From: Bradyrhizobium murdochi
GTDB lineage: Bacteria; Pseudomonadota; Alphaproteobacteria; Rhizobiales; Xanthobacteraceae
Assembly: GCF_000472965.1 (NCBI RefSeq)
Contig: NZ_AXAU01000002.1
Span: forward strand, 637,906 to 701,905
Direction: 5' to 3'
DNA length: 64,000 nucleotides
The stretch's first letter is position 1. Every line of letters begins with the position of its first letter. Below, in pieces: positions 9,996 to 19,577 of this stretch. The position numbers were made by a program, and so were the translations under genes. The notes beneath the pieces were generated by a model. It was not told where the DNA came from. It worked only from the letters and a program-made list of their open reading frames with translations, and did not search any database.

Positions 9996-11288
9996 TCACA
10001 GCCCCAGCCCGTCCCGCACCCTGCCCGCCAGCACCGCAGCTGTGACACCGAGCGGCCAGAACGCGTGCATCGCCATCGGCTTGATGCCTGAAATCGGCAT
10101 ATCGATCACGGCATCTCTGCCTCCGACGAGACGGCGCGCAAGTTGCGCGCCCATCGCGGTCGAGAGCGCGACGCCGCGGCCGTTGCAGCCGAGCGAGATC
10201 AGAAGGTTCTCTGCCGGCTCATGCACGTGGGGATAGTGATCGGGCGTGATCGCGAGCCGGCTATTCCAGCCGTGCGTCCAGGTCACGCCTTTCAGCCGCG
10301 GCCACAGCCGTTCGGCATAGCGGATGAGATAGGCGACATCGCCAGGCTTGCTGATCCAGCGCATCGGCCCGCGTCCGCCCATCAACAAACGATTCTGCGC
10401 ATCGATCCGGTAATACACCGTGATGTGGCCGCTCTCGTACAGCACCGAGCGCGTCGGCATGATTTCGCGCGCGACCTCCTCGGATAACGGCGCGGTGGCC
10501 GCAATCGATGAAAACACCGGCACGATGGTGCGGCGCAGGCCCGGCCACAGATCGTCCGTGAATCCGTTGGTTGCCAGCAGCACTTTTTTGGCGCGCACGA
10601 TCCCGCGCGGCGTCTCAACGCGCCAATGCGCGCCTTCACGCGACAAGGAGAGCACCGGCGTCTCGCCATGGACGGCTGCGCCGGCCGCGATCGCGGCGCG
10701 CGCCAACCCGCGCGCATAGCTCAGCGGATGCAGGTCGCCACCGCGATTGTCCAGCATGGCGCAGAGATAGCGGTCGGTGCCGGTGGTCTCCCGCATCTGC
10801 TCGCGGTTCAAGAGCGTCACCGGCATGCCGCGCCGGATGCACTGCTTTGCCGTGGTTTCGATTTCCCCGGCGCTCGCCTCGTTATAGGCTGCGCGCAGCG
10901 TACCGTTCTGCCTTGCTTCGCAGGGAATCTGGTAGCGGCGGATCAGGTCGAACGTGTAGTTGGTGGTGCCGTAGGCGAACGCGATCATGCGGCCGCCGAG
11001 CTCGGCGCCGAAATCGGCCTCGATCTGGTCGGGGTCGTGCTTGAGGCCTGGATTGACCTGACCGCCATTGTTGCCCGAGGCGCCCCAGCCCGGCTGTTGC
11101 GCTTCCAGCACGATCGCATTCACGCCCCGCTCGGCCAGATGCAATGCGGTGGACAGCCCGGTGAAACCGCCGCCGATGATTGCGACCGCAACGTCCTTGT
11201 CTCCATCGAGCGGCGGCGTCGGTGCCGGAGCGACCGCCGTATCGGCGTAGAGACTTGGCGGCAGCGGTAGTCGGATCGGCGCATTCAT
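9996..11288 (-). CDS. FAD-dependent amine/amino acid oxidase (DAO family, PuuB-like)
   Basis: About 430 residues. FAD-binding IIGGGFTGLSTALHLAERG near residue 35 and GWGASGNNGGQVNPGL after it are typical of gamma-glutamylputrescine oxidase-like DAO enzymes. The C-terminal NLLISLGCNGRGVALSTAMG closes the FAD site. It would oxidise a secondary or primary amine with release of H2O2 or electrons. Start at the ATG at 11288 lies 10 bases after the stop of the ABC ATPase, so it is the fourth gene of a transporter operon. This context says that the imported compound is probably its substrate. The longer frame to 11345 overlaps the ATPase and is unlikely. Confidence 0.88.
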   Translation of the reverse strand: MNAPIRLPLPPSLYADTAVAPAPTPPLDGDKDVAVAIIGGGFTGLSTALHLAERGVNAIVLEAQQPGWGASGNNGGQVNPGLKHDPDQIEADFGAELGGRMIAFAYGTTNYTFDLIRRYQIPCEARQNGTLRAAYNEASAGEIETTAKQCIRRGMPVTLLNREQMRETTGTDRYLCAMLDNRGGDLHPLSYARGLARAAIAAGAAVHGETPVLSLSREGAHWRVETPRGIVRAKKVLLATNGFTDDLWPGLRRTIVPVFSSIAATAPLSEEVAREIMPTRSVLYESGHITVYYRIDAQNRLLMGGRGPMRWISKPGDVAYLIRYAERLWPRLKGVTWTHGWNSRLAITPDHYPHVHEPAENLLISLGCNGRGVALSTAMGAQLARRLVGGRDAVIDMPISGIKPMAMHAFWPLGVTAAVLAGRVRDGLGL

Positions 11289-11298
11289 GCTGGCGAAC

Positions 11299-12030
11299 TC
11301 AGAGCGGATGCAGCACGCGACGCAAAAAATCCTGCGTGCGCGCATGCTGCGGTTGATTGAGCACGGACTTCGCAGGCCCCTGCTCGACGATCACGCCGCC
11401 ATCGATGAACAGCACGCGGTCGGCGACATCCCCAGCAAACCCCATCTCGTGGGTGACGACGACCATGGTCATGCCGTCGTCGGCAAGCCTGCGCATCACC
11501 GAGAGCACGTCGCCGACCAGTTCGGGATCGAGCGCCGAAGTCGGCTCGTCGAACAGGATCGCCTTCGGCTGCATCGCAAGCGCGCGGGCAATCGCGACGC
11601 GCTGCTGCTGGCCCCCCGAGAGTTGCGGCGGATAGCTGTCGGCCTTCTCGGCAAGCCCTACCTGCGCCAGTAGCGCGCGGCCGCGCTCCAGCGCTTCGGC
11701 GCGCGGCTCCTTCTTCACATAGACCGGCCCCTCGATGACGTTTTCGAGCGCGGTACGGTGCGGAAACAAATTGAAGCGCTGGAACACCATCGACACTTGC
11801 GTCCGGATCGCTACGATCGAGGGCGCGTTGCGGTCGACCCGCGCGCCTTCGACAAGGATGTCGCCGCTGTCATAGCTCTCCAGCCCGTTGATGCAGCGCA
11901 GGATGGTGGATTTCCCGGAGCCTGAGGGGCCGATGACGCAGACCACCTCGCCCTTCTCAACGGAAGCCGTGATGCCCTTGAGCACCTCGACCTTGCCAAA
12001 ACTCTTGTGAACGTTGGTGAGTTCGATCAT
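11299..12030 (-). CDS. Polar amino acid ABC transporter, ATP-binding protein
   Basis: 243 residues. Walker [13 protein letters not shown] signature LSGGQQQR, Walker [15 protein letters not shown] and the H-loop THEMGFA are intact, in the arrangement of the GlnQ/HisP group. It powers uptake through the permease encoded just upstream, with which it overlaps by four bases (ATG inside the permease stop). Operon order is binding protein, permease, ATPase, oxidase. Confidence 0.95.
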   Translation of the reverse strand: MIELTNVHKSFGKVEVLKGITASVEKGEVVCVIGPSGSGKSTILRCINGLESYDSGDILVEGARVDRNAPSIVAIRTQVSMVFQRFNLFPHRTALENVIEGPVYVKKEPRAEALERGRALLAQVGLAEKADSYPPQLSGGQQQRVAIARALAMQPKAILFDEPTSALDPELVGDVLSVMRRLADDGMTMVVVTHEMGFAGDVADRVLFIDGGVIVEQGPAKSVLNQPQHARTQDFLRRVLHPL

Positions 12031-12680
12031 TTGTGGCCCGCGCGCTTTTCGAAGTGACGAACCAGCAGAATGAGCGGGATGCTCATGGTGAGATACATCA
12101 ACGCCACAAGCGTGAACACGCTGGTATTCTTGAAGGTGGAGGACGCGATCAGCTTGCCCTGCAGCGCGAGCTCGGCGACCGTGATGGTGGAAGCTTGCGA
12201 CGAATCCTTCAGCATCATGATCATGATGTTACCGTAGGGCGGCAGCACGATCTTGATCGCTTGCGGCAACACCACGCGGCGCATGGTCTGCCACCAGCCC
12301 ATCCCGATCGCCTGCGCCGCCTCGATCTGCCCCTTGTCGATCGCCTCGATGCCGGCGCGGAAATTCTCCGCCTGATAGGCCGAATAGGCGATGCCTAGCC
12401 CTAAGATCGCCGCCTCCAGCGCCGTCAGCGTGAGGCCGAGTTCGGGCATCACGAAGTAGAGATAGAACAGCATGACGATGATCGGGATGCCGCGGATCAC
12501 GTTGATCAGCCCGGCGCTGAACCCTGAGAAAATGCCGATGCCGGATACCCGCATCAAGGCCCAGACCAGGCCGAGCGCGGTCGACAGCAACAGCGAGCCG
12601 ATGGTGACGATGACCGTCAGCGCCACGCCGCTCATCAGGATCGGCAGGAACTCGGTCGCGTCGCGCCAGAACGCCTGCAT
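12027..12680 (-). CDS. Polar amino acid ABC transporter, permease
   Basis: About 217 residues with roughly five hydrophobic segments and the HisM/GlnP-type permease signature ([22 protein letters not shown]). It starts at the ATG at 12680, whose A is the last base of the binding-protein stop codon (TGATG), a translational-coupling arrangement. Only one permease gene is present, so a homodimeric channel is expected. Confidence 0.93.
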   Translation of the reverse strand: MQAFWRDATEFLPILMSGVALTVIVTIGSLLLSTALGLVWALMRVSGIGIFSGFSAGLINVIRGIPIIVMLFYLYFVMPELGLTLTALEAAILGLGIAYSAYQAENFRAGIEAIDKGQIEAAQAIGMGWWQTMRRVVLPQAIKIVLPPYGNIMIMMLKDSSQASTITVAELALQGKLIASSTFKNTSVFTLVALMYLTMSIPLILLVRHFEKRAGHK

Positions 12681-13447
12681 CAGGCACCCTGCGCCTTGAG
12701 GCCCCATTTATCGAGGATCTTTTCGACCGTGCCGTTCGCCTTCAGTTTTGCAAGCGAAGCGTTGATCTTGGCGAGCAACTCGGTATCGCCCTTGCGGACG
12801 CCGATGCCGACAGAACCGACAGTCGCCGGCTTGTAGCTCTCGACAATGCGCGCCTCGGGGAAGCCGCCTTGCTTCAGGTTATAGGCGAGGATCGGATAAT
12901 CGGCGAAGCCGGCTTTGAGGCGGCCTGCATTCACGTCGCGCAGAATATCGGGAATGGTGTCGTAGGCCTTGACCTCGCTGAACAAGCCCGACTTCTTCAG
13001 CGCATCGACGAACGCCGTGCCAACCTGCGCGCCGACCACTTCGCCTTTCAGATCGTCCTGCTTGGTGTAGGTCTTCGTGTCGCTCTTCGGCACCAGGAGG
13101 CCCTCGCCGTAGCTGTAGAACGGCTCGGAAAAATCGATCACTTCCTTACGCGCCGGGGTGACGAACATCGCCGCCGAGATGATGTCGATCTTGTTCGAGG
13201 TGAGCGAGGCAATCAGGGTCGAGAACTGCATCGGCTCGATCTGCACCTGGAAGCCGGCGTCCTTGCCGATCTCGGTGATGAGATCGACCATGATGCCCTG
13301 AATGCTGTTGGTCTTGGTGTCGAGGAAGGTGAAGGGTACGCCGGTCGGCGTCGAGCCCACTTTCAGCACCTTTTGCGCGGATGCCGGCATTGCGGCTGTG
13401 AGAACCAAGGCCGCTACCGCGGCCTGAACGAGACGCTTCAGAGCCAT
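12680..13447 (-). CDS. Polar amino acid ABC transporter, periplasmic substrate-binding protein
   Basis: About 255 residues with a signal peptide (LVQAAVAALVLTAAMPASAQ). The body is a family-3 solute-binding protein: KVGSTPTGVPFTFLD, SAAMFVTPARKEVIDFSEPFYSYGEGLLV and GAQVGTAF are diagnostic segments. The start at 13447 follows GGAGGTGG by four bases; an in-frame upstream extension is non-conserved. The ligand cannot be named; the downstream amine oxidase suggests an amino acid or polyamine derivative. The 5' region holds the paired dyads described separately, shared with the divergent regulator. Confidence 0.93.
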   Translation of the reverse strand: MALKRLVQAAVAALVLTAAMPASAQKVLKVGSTPTGVPFTFLDTKTNSIQGIMVDLITEIGKDAGFQVQIEPMQFSTLIASLTSNKIDIISAAMFVTPARKEVIDFSEPFYSYGEGLLVPKSDTKTYTKQDDLKGEVVGAQVGTAFVDALKKSGLFSEVKAYDTIPDILRDVNAGRLKAGFADYPILAYNLKQGGFPEARIVESYKPATVGSVGIGVRKGDTELLAKINASLAKLKANGTVEKILDKWGLKAQGA

Positions 13448-13530
13448 CGAACCACCTCCTGAAACTGCACCCCCGCCCGGGCCCGCCCGCATCAGACCAA
13501 AGAGTTGCGGGCAACGCCATTCAGGCCTAT

Positions 13531-13596
13531 TTTCACCAATATGAAATTGTGGCCACACTTCCATGCGGTTTGCAAGCGATTTTCATGCACATGAAG
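13531..13596. promoter_or_regulatory. Paired dyads in the divergent promoter (probable XRE-cupin operator)
   Basis: Two copies of TTTCA-N6-TGAA(A/G) are visible: TTTCA at 13531 with TGAAA at 13542, and TTTCA at 13581 with TGAAG at 13592. They are exactly 50 bases apart, close to five helical turns, between the ABC transporter operon (leftward) and the XRE-cupin gene (rightward). The spacing and location suggest an operator for the adjacent regulator; binding is inferred. Confidence 0.55.
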
Positions 13597-13609
13597 GAAG
13601 CGGTCTGAC

Positions 13610-14293
13610 GTGAGCGGCGGCAAGCGAATAAAGAAACCGGCGTTCAAGGCCAAAGCAAGGGCCGCCGGAAAGGCGACGGCCAGGTCGAGGGCGAAGGCCA
13701 GCGCCAGGCCGGCCGAGCCGGCGATGGACCTTGCGGTCGGCCGCCGCATCCGCGACCTGCGCCGCGAACACAAGCTCTCGCTTGAGACGATTGCGGCGAA
13801 GACCGGTCTGTCGATCGGCTTTCTCAGCCAGATCGAGCGCGGGCTGTCGTCGCCTTCGCTCCGCGTGCTGGCAACGCTGGCCGACGTGCTTGGCGTCGGT
13901 ATCGCCGCGCTGTTCGGCTCGCAGCCGAACGACGCGGCGGCATCCGGCGGCGTGGTGACGCGCGAAATGCAGCGCGCCGAACTCAAACTGTGGCGCACCG
14001 GCATTTCAAAACAATTGCTGAGCCCGGCCGGTACCGAAAACCGCCTCAATCTGTTTCTGGTGCACATGGATCCCGGCGGCAACACCGGCGACGAGCTTTA
14101 CACCCATGATGGCGAGGAGGCGGGACTGGTGCTGGAAGGCGAGATGACGCTGACGGTCGACGCCGAAACCTGGTCGCTCAAGCGGGGGGACAGTTTTCGC
14201 TTTGCCAGCCGCAGGCCGCACCGCTTCTCAAATCCCGCGAAAGATGCGAAAGCGGTCGTGCTGTGGGTGAATTGCGTGACGCAGGCGTCATGA
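13610..14293 (+). CDS. XRE-family transcriptional regulator with C-terminal cupin domain
   Basis: 227 residues from a GTG start. The first 40 residues are very basic (Lys, Arg and Ala rich). A helix-turn-helix of the XRE type covers about 45-100 (LSLETIAAKTGLSIGFLSQIERG). The C-terminal cupin is at about 150-225 (THDGEEAGLVLEGEMTL, RRPHRFSNP). Such proteins control amino acid, polyamine or sulfonate uptake and bind a small ligand in the cupin. It is divergent from the ABC transporter operon and overlaps the molybdoenzyme gene by four bases (ATGA), so it probably governs both units. It resembles the regulator at 19578 in design. Confidence 0.9.
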   Translation: MSGGKRIKKPAFKAKARAAGKATARSRAKASARPAEPAMDLAVGRRIRDLRREHKLSLETIAAKTGLSIGFLSQIERGLSSPSLRVLATLADVLGVGIAALFGSQPNDAAASGGVVTREMQRAELKLWRTGISKQLLSPAGTENRLNLFLVHMDPGGNTGDELYTHDGEEAGLVLEGEMTLTVDAETWSLKRGDSFRFASRRPHRFSNPAKDAKAVVLWVNCVTQAS

Positions 14294-16608
14294 ACATTCT
14301 GGAACAACGGATGGATCAAGCCCGAGAGGATTGGAGCCCACACAGCGCGCATTGGGGCGCCTTCGCGGCGCGGTGGAACGGCGCGACGCTGGATATCAAG
14401 CCGTACGAGCACGATCCGGCGCCCTCCCCGATGTTGCAGAATTTCACCACGGCGATGCGCCACAAGGCCCGCATCCTGCGGCCGATGGTGCGCAAGGCAT
14501 GGTTGGAGCGAAGCGCACCCGCTCCGCGCACGTTCGACCAGAAATTCGTCGCGTGCCCCTGGGACGAAGTGCTCGACCTGCTCGCAGGCGAACTGGCGCG
14601 GATCCGAACCGAACATGGCGCCGCCGCGGTCTATGGCGGCTCCTATGGCTGGGCCAGCGCCGGACGTTTTCACCATGCGCAGAGCCAGGTTCATCGCTTC
14701 CTGAACACCGCGTTCGGCGGCTATGTGCGTTCGGTGAACAGCTATAGCGCCGGTGCCTCGGCCGTGATCCTGCCGCACGTCCTCGGCGGCTTCGAAGGCA
14801 TCTCGCGCCACAACGTGACGTGGGATCAGATCGCCGAGCACACCGATACTGTGCTGGCCTTCGGCGGCATGGCGCTGAAAAACTCGGACGTCGCAAGCGG
14901 CGGCATCAGCCGGCACATCGAGCGCGACGCGATGCAAAGGGCCGCGCGCCGCGGCGCCGTCTTCTACGGCATCGCTCCCTTGCGCGACGACATGCCGGAA
15001 GCGGCCGGCGCCCGGTGGATGCCGATCAAGGTCGGCACCGACGTCGCACTGATGCTGGCGCTCGCGCACACGCTCCTCGTCGAGGATCTGTGGGACAGCG
15101 GCTTTGTCGCGCGCTATTGCACCGGCTTCGACATCTTCGAACGCTATCTGCTCGGCCGCGACGACCATACGCCGAAGGACCCGGCATGGGCGGCCGACAT
15201 TACCGGCGTTCCGGCCGGCACCATCGTCGACATCGCCCGCCGGCTGCCGCGCGGACGTACCTTGATCACGGTCTCGCATTCCCTGCAGCGGGCGCAATAT
15301 GGCGAGCAGCCGGTGTGGATGGGCGCGGTGCTCGCGGCCATGCTGGGCCAGATCGGCCTGCCCGGCGGCGGATATAATTACGCGCTCGGTGCGCTCGGCC
15401 ACACCGGCCGCCGTCTCAATGCGGTTCCAATCCCGACGTTGTCGCAAGGCAAGAACGGCACGGCCGAGTTCATCCCGGTCGCGCGTGTCGCCGACATGCT
15501 CCTCAATCCGGGACAACCGTTCGAATACAACGGCCGCACGATGCGGTATCCCGATATCAAGCTGGTCTACTGGGCGGGCGGCAACCCCTTCCATCATCAC
15601 CAGGATATCAATCGGCTACGACGGGCCTTCAATGTCCCGCAAACCATTGTCGTGCACGAGAGCGCCTGGACGCCGATGGCGAAGTTTGCCGACATCGTGC
15701 TGCCGGCGACCATGACGCTGGAGCGCGACGATATCGGCGCCGCCGGCACCGATCCAAGGCTGGTCGCGATGCGCAAGGCCGTGGACCCGATCGGCGAAGC
15801 ACGCGACGATTTCGATATTTTTGCCGCGCTGTCGCGGCGATTGGGCGTCGAACAGGCCTTCACGGAAGGACGCGATACCAGGCAATGGCTGGCCCATCTT
15901 TACGAGCCGACGCGGCGGGCGCTTGCCGATGCCGGTTGGGATGCGCCTGACTTCGACGAATTCTGGCGGCGCGGCGAACTCGCGCTGCCACCGGCCCCCG
16001 ATGATGGCGGCTTTCTGCGCGCCTTCCGCAACGATCCCGTCAAGAACAAGCTGCCGACGCCAAGCGGCAAGATCGAGATCTATTCGAAAACCATCGCAGG
16101 CTTCGATTACGACGATTGCCCGCCCCACCCGGCATGGCTGCCGTCGACCGAACTGCCGGATCAGCGCCACCCGTTGACGATGATCGCCAACCAGCCGGCG
16201 ACCCGGCTGCACAGCCAGCTCGACTTCGGTGCCTACAGCCAGTCCAAAAAAGTTGCCGGCCGGGAAGCCGTCCGTCTCAACCCCGTCGATGCGACGCGCC
16301 GCGGCATCGCCAATGGCGACATCGTCCGCCTGTTCAATGATCGGGGCGCGTGTCTGGCCGCCGCCGCCGTTTCAGACGACGTCATGCCCGGCGTGGCGCA
16401 ATTGTCCACCGGCGCCTGGTACGACCCGCAAGCCGGCACAGCAGAACATCCGCTCTGCGTTCACGGCAACCCGAACGTGCTCACCCGCGACATCGGCACA
16501 TCACGGCTGGCGCAAGGTTGCTGCGGTCAGGTGACGGTGGTCGAGTGCGAGAAGTATTCGGGCACACTGCCTCCGATTCGCGCCTTTGATCCTCCCGAGA
16601 AGGATTGA
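14290..16608 (+). CDS. Molybdopterin oxidoreductase of the DMSO/TMAO/biotin sulfoxide reductase family
   Basis: About 772 residues with no twin-arginine or Sec signal, so a cytoplasmic BisC-like enzyme is more likely than periplasmic DMSO or TMAO reductase. The family motif YGGSYGWASAGRFHHAQSQ is followed by VNSYSAGA, where the serine is expected to ligate molybdenum. No N-terminal Fe-S cysteine cluster motif is seen, as usual for this family. WAGGNPFHHHQDIN and the C-terminal molydopterin dinucleotide-binding part (LHSQLDFGAYSQ, HGNPNVLTRDIGTS) are present. Expected reaction: reduction of an S- or N-oxide. Coupling to an XRE-cupin regulator and an amino acid transporter makes methionine sulfoxide or an amine N-oxide reasonable guesses only. 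Confidence 0.9.
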   Translation: MNILEQRMDQAREDWSPHSAHWGAFAARWNGATLDIKPYEHDPAPSPMLQNFTTAMRHKARILRPMVRKAWLERSAPAPRTFDQKFVACPWDEVLDLLAGELARIRTEHGAAAVYGGSYGWASAGRFHHAQSQVHRFLNTAFGGYVRSVNSYSAGASAVILPHVLGGFEGISRHNVTWDQIAEHTDTVLAFGGMALKNSDVASGGISRHIERDAMQRAARRGAVFYGIAPLRDDMPEAAGARWMPIKVGTDVALMLALAHTLLVEDLWDSGFVARYCTGFDIFERYLLGRDDHTPKDPAWAADITGVPAGTIVDIARRLPRGRTLITVSHSLQRAQYGEQPVWMGAVLAAMLGQIGLPGGGYNYALGALGHTGRRLNAVPIPTLSQGKNGTAEFIPVARVADMLLNPGQPFEYNGRTMRYPDIKLVYWAGGNPFHHHQDINRLRRAFNVPQTIVVHESAWTPMAKFADIVLPATMTLERDDIGAAGTDPRLVAMRKAVDPIGEARDDFDIFAALSRRLGVEQAFTEGRDTRQWLAHLYEPTRRALADAGWDAPDFDEFWRRGELALPPAPDDGGFLRAFRNDPVKNKLPTPSGKIEIYSKTIAGFDYDDCPPHPAWLPSTELPDQRHPLTMIANQPATRLHSQLDFGAYSQSKKVAGREAVRLNPVDATRRGIANGDIVRLFNDRGACLAAAAVSDDVMPGVAQLSTGAWYDPQAGTAEHPLCVHGNPNVLTRDIGTSRLAQGCCGQVTVVECEKYSGTLPPIRAFDPPEKD

Positions 16609-16637
16609 AGCGGACGGTAGCGGGGTGACGCGCCAGC

Positions 16638-16761
16638 GTCATTCCGGGGCAATGCGAAGCATCGAACTATGGTGCGCAATTGCGCACCTGAGAATCTCGA
16701 GATTCCCCGGTGCGCAATTGCGCACCTGAGGTCGGGTGCTTACGCACCATCCCGGAATGAC
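16638..16761. repeat. Composite palindromic repeat with two GCGCAATTGCGC hairpins
   Basis: Outer arms GTCATTCCGGG and CCCGGAATGAC enclose two copies of the self-complementary GGTGCGCAATTGCGCACC (about 16671 and 16709) and a third GGTGC/GCACC pair. It lies between converging genes. A smaller relative with the same CCGGAATGAC end is at 49831-49869. Confidence 0.8.
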
Positions 16762-16765
16762 AGTG

Positions 16766-18031
16766 CTAGCCAAATCTGTGATCGTACCGGCTCACGCTGA
16801 GCTCGCTCACGTCGATATCCGGCTTTCGTCCCGAGATCAGATCCGCCAGCACCCTCCCCGAGCCGCACGCCATGGTCCAGCCGAGCGTGCCGTGGCCGGT
16901 GTTGAGATGCAAATTGCCGTAGCGCGTCGCGCCGATCACCGGCGGTCCATCCGGCGTCATCGGGCGCAGGCCGCACCAGAAGCTCGCCTTGCTCAAATCG
17001 CCGCCGCGCGGAAACATGTCGGTCAGCGAGTGATCGAGCGTCGCCCGCCGCGCCGCATCGAGCGTATTCGAATAGCCGGAAATTTCCGCGGTGCCGCCGA
17101 CGCGGATGCGGTCACCCAGCCGCGTGATCGCGACCTTGTAGCTCTCGTCCATCACGGTCGACACCGGCGCCCCGTCGGGATCGATAATGGGGACCGTGAT
17201 CGAATAGCCCTTCACCGGATAGACCGGGACAAAAACACCCAGAGGTTTGAGCAACCGCGGCGACCAGCTTCCGAGCGCAGCGACATAGGCATCGGCCTGC
17301 AACAACCCCGCGCTGGTGACGACGCCGGTAATCTTGCCGCCTTCCGCGACCAGCCGCTCGATCGTGGTATTGAACTTGAACTGCACCCCGAGCTTTGCTG
17401 CTTCCCTGGCGAGCGCCTGCGTGAACATGTGGCAATCGCCGGTCTCGTCCTGCGGCAATCGTAACCCGCCGACGAATTTTTCCTTCACGGCCGCGAGCGC
17501 CGGTTCCGCACCGATGCAGCCGGTGCGATCCAAAAGCTCGTACGGCACGCCATATTGCTTGAGCACCGCGATGTCGTCGCCGGTCGAGTCGAGCTGCTTC
17601 TGCTTGCGGAAGAGCTGCAGCGTGCCGCGGCTGCGCTCGTCATACGTGATGCCGATCTCGGCGCGCAGCGCGCGCAAGGAATCGCGGCTGTATTCGGCGA
17701 TCGGGATCATCCGGCTCTTGTTGACCGCGTAGCGCTCTGCCGTGCAGTTGCGCAGCATCTTCAGCCCCCAGATCCACATGACAGGATCGAGCTTCGGCCA
17801 GATCACCAGCGGCCCGTGCCGCATCAATAGCCACTTGATCGCCTTCACCGGCACGCCGGGGCCGGCCCAGGGCGAGGAATAGCCGGGCGAGACCTCGCCG
17901 GCATTGGCAAAACTGGTTTCCTGTGCAGGCTCAGCCTGGCGGTCGACGACGACGACTTCGTGGCCGGCGCGCGCCAGATAATAGGCTGTGGTGACGCCGA
18001 TCACGCCACTGCCGAGAACGATGACTTTCAC
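16766..18031 (-). CDS. dadA: D-amino acid dehydrogenase small subunit-like (DadA)
   Basis: 421 residues, full length for DadA. The FAD motif [20 protein letters not shown] opens the protein; [22 protein letters not shown] and the C-terminal [19 protein letters not shown] are signature segments. The enzyme oxidatively deaminates D-amino acids at the inner membrane, passing electrons to quinone. A GTG start is preceded by GAGGAATC. The transaminase gene ends at 18096, 64 bases upstream of this start, so the two are likely cotranscribed. No alanine racemase is adjacent, unlike some dad operons. Confidence 0.92.
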   Translation of the reverse strand: MKVIVLGSGVIGVTTAYYLARAGHEVVVVDRQAEPAQETSFANAGEVSPGYSSPWAGPGVPVKAIKWLLMRHGPLVIWPKLDPVMWIWGLKMLRNCTAERYAVNKSRMIPIAEYSRDSLRALRAEIGITYDERSRGTLQLFRKQKQLDSTGDDIAVLKQYGVPYELLDRTGCIGAEPALAAVKEKFVGGLRLPQDETGDCHMFTQALAREAAKLGVQFKFNTTIERLVAEGGKITGVVTSAGLLQADAYVAALGSWSPRLLKPLGVFVPVYPVKGYSITVPIIDPDGAPVSTVMDESYKVAITRLGDRIRVGGTAEISGYSNTLDAARRATLDHSLTDMFPRGGDLSKASFWCGLRPMTPDGPPVIGATRYGNLHLNTGHGTLGWTMACGSGRVLADLISGRKPDIDVSELSVSRYDHRFG

Positions 18032-18095
18032 GATTCCTCACGCATCTGCCGCGGCGTCGCACGCCGCGGCCGCTCTATATTCTTCAGAGCAAGGA

Positions 18096-19424
18096 TCAGG
18101 CCACACGCTTGATCGCGTCGCCCAGGATCGAAACCATGTCGTCGATATGGCTCTTCTCGACGATCAGGGGCGGCGACATCGCAAAAGAATCGCCGCTCAT
18201 GCGCAAATAAAGCCCGCGATTGAAGCAATCCACCATCACGTCATAGCCTCGCGCGCCGACGCCGTCGCTGCGCGGCGAAAGCTCGACCGCGCCCATCAGG
18301 CCGACATTTCGGATGTCGATCACATTGGGCAGGCCTTTGAGCGAGTGCAGCGCATCGCGCCAGTATTCGGCCAGCGACGCGCCGCGCGTCAACAGCCCCT
18401 CGTCCTTGTAGATGTCGAGCGTCGCCAAGCCAGCGGCGCAGGCGGTCGGGTGCGCCGAATAGGTGTAGCCGTGGAACAGCTCGATCGTGCCCTCGGGGCC
18501 GGTCATCAGCCCGTCGTGAATCTTGCGGCTGGCAAACACTGCACCGCAGGGCACGGTGCCGTTGGTGATGCCCTTGGCGGTCGTCATCATGTCAGGCGTG
18601 ACGCCGAAATAATCAGCCGCAAACGGCGTGCCGAGGCGGCCGAAGCCGGTGATGACCTCATCGAAGATGAGCAGGATGCCGTGCTTGTCGGCGATCTCGC
18701 GCAGGCGCTTCAAATAGCCCTTCGGCGGCGGCAGCACGGCGGTCGAGCCCGGCACCGGCTCGACGATGACGGCGGCGATGGTGTCGGCGCCATGCAGCGC
18801 CACCATCCGCTCGAGATCGTCGGCGAGCTCGGCACCATGCTCCGGCTGATCCTTCGCAAAGGCGTTGCGGGCGAGATCGTGGGTGTGACGGATGTGATCG
18901 ACGCCGGGCAGATGGGTGGCGAACGCGCGGCGGTTGGCCACCATGCCGCCGACCGACATGCCGCCGAAGCCGACGCCGTGATAGCCTCGCTCGCGGCCGA
19001 TCAAGCGCGTCCGCGTGCCCTGCCCGATGGCGCGTTGATAGGCCAGCGCGATCTTCAGCGCGGTATCGACCGATTCCGAACCCGAATTGGTGAAGAAGAC
19101 GCGATCCAGTCCCTTCGGCGCGATCTCGGTGAGCCGCTCGGCAAAGTCGAACGCCAGCGGATGGCCCATGTTGAACGAGGGCGCGAAGTCGAGGTTCATC
19201 AATTGCCGCTCGACGGCGGCGGCAATCTGGCGGCGGCCATGGCCGGCATTGACGCACCAGAGGCCGGCGGAGCCGTCGATCACCTTGCGGCCATCGACGG
19301 TGGTGTAATGCATGCCCTCGGCGGAGGCGAACAGGCGGGGCGTTTTCTTGAACTGCCGGTTGGCCGTGAAAGGCATCCAGAACGAGTCGGTCTGCAGGGT
19401 GTTCGGCTTCTGATGAAGGGTCAC
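18096..19424 (-). CDS. Class III aminotransferase, omega-amino acid:pyruvate transaminase-like
   Basis: 442 residues from a GTG with AAGGAG seven bases upstream. NSGSESVDTALKIALAY binds the PLP phosphate, IIVEP-type AAVIVEPVPGS and LLIFDEVITGFGR carry the PLP aspartate, and the Schiff-base lysine is in MTTAKGITNG. The N-terminal DSFWMPFTANRQFKKTPRL is typical of beta-alanine/omega-amino acid--pyruvate transaminases. It would move an amino group from beta-alanine or another omega-amine to pyruvate. Together with DadA downstream it makes an amino acid catabolic unit, divergent from an XRE-cupin regulator. Confidence 0.9.
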   Translation of the reverse strand: MTLHQKPNTLQTDSFWMPFTANRQFKKTPRLFASAEGMHYTTVDGRKVIDGSAGLWCVNAGHGRRQIAAAVERQLMNLDFAPSFNMGHPLAFDFAERLTEIAPKGLDRVFFTNSGSESVDTALKIALAYQRAIGQGTRTRLIGRERGYHGVGFGGMSVGGMVANRRAFATHLPGVDHIRHTHDLARNAFAKDQPEHGAELADDLERMVALHGADTIAAVIVEPVPGSTAVLPPPKGYLKRLREIADKHGILLIFDEVITGFGRLGTPFAADYFGVTPDMMTTAKGITNGTVPCGAVFASRKIHDGLMTGPEGTIELFHGYTYSAHPTACAAGLATLDIYKDEGLLTRGASLAEYWRDALHSLKGLPNVIDIRNVGLMGAVELSPRSDGVGARGYDVMVDCFNRGLYLRMSGDSFAMSPPLIVEKSHIDDMVSILGDAIKRVA

Positions 19425-19577
19425 GGTCTAGCTCCTTTGCTGGCAGCTCAAGGGAGCACCGGGCCACGCTCGGGAAGCCACAACAAGTCCTTTTCTGCAC
19501 TCCTGCAACCCATTGATTTTGCTAGCCCGGTCAGGGCATATTTGTTCGATCCGAAACACCTGCAACAGGGATTTCCG

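Noticed and set aside
14098..15600. 500-codon frame antisense to the molybdoenzyme
   Set aside because: Overlaps a full-length conserved enzyme and has the usual shadow composition.
17988..19577. Long N-terminal extension of the second XRE-cupin regulator
   Set aside because: It runs antisense through dadA and the transaminase; the regulator is complete from 19578.
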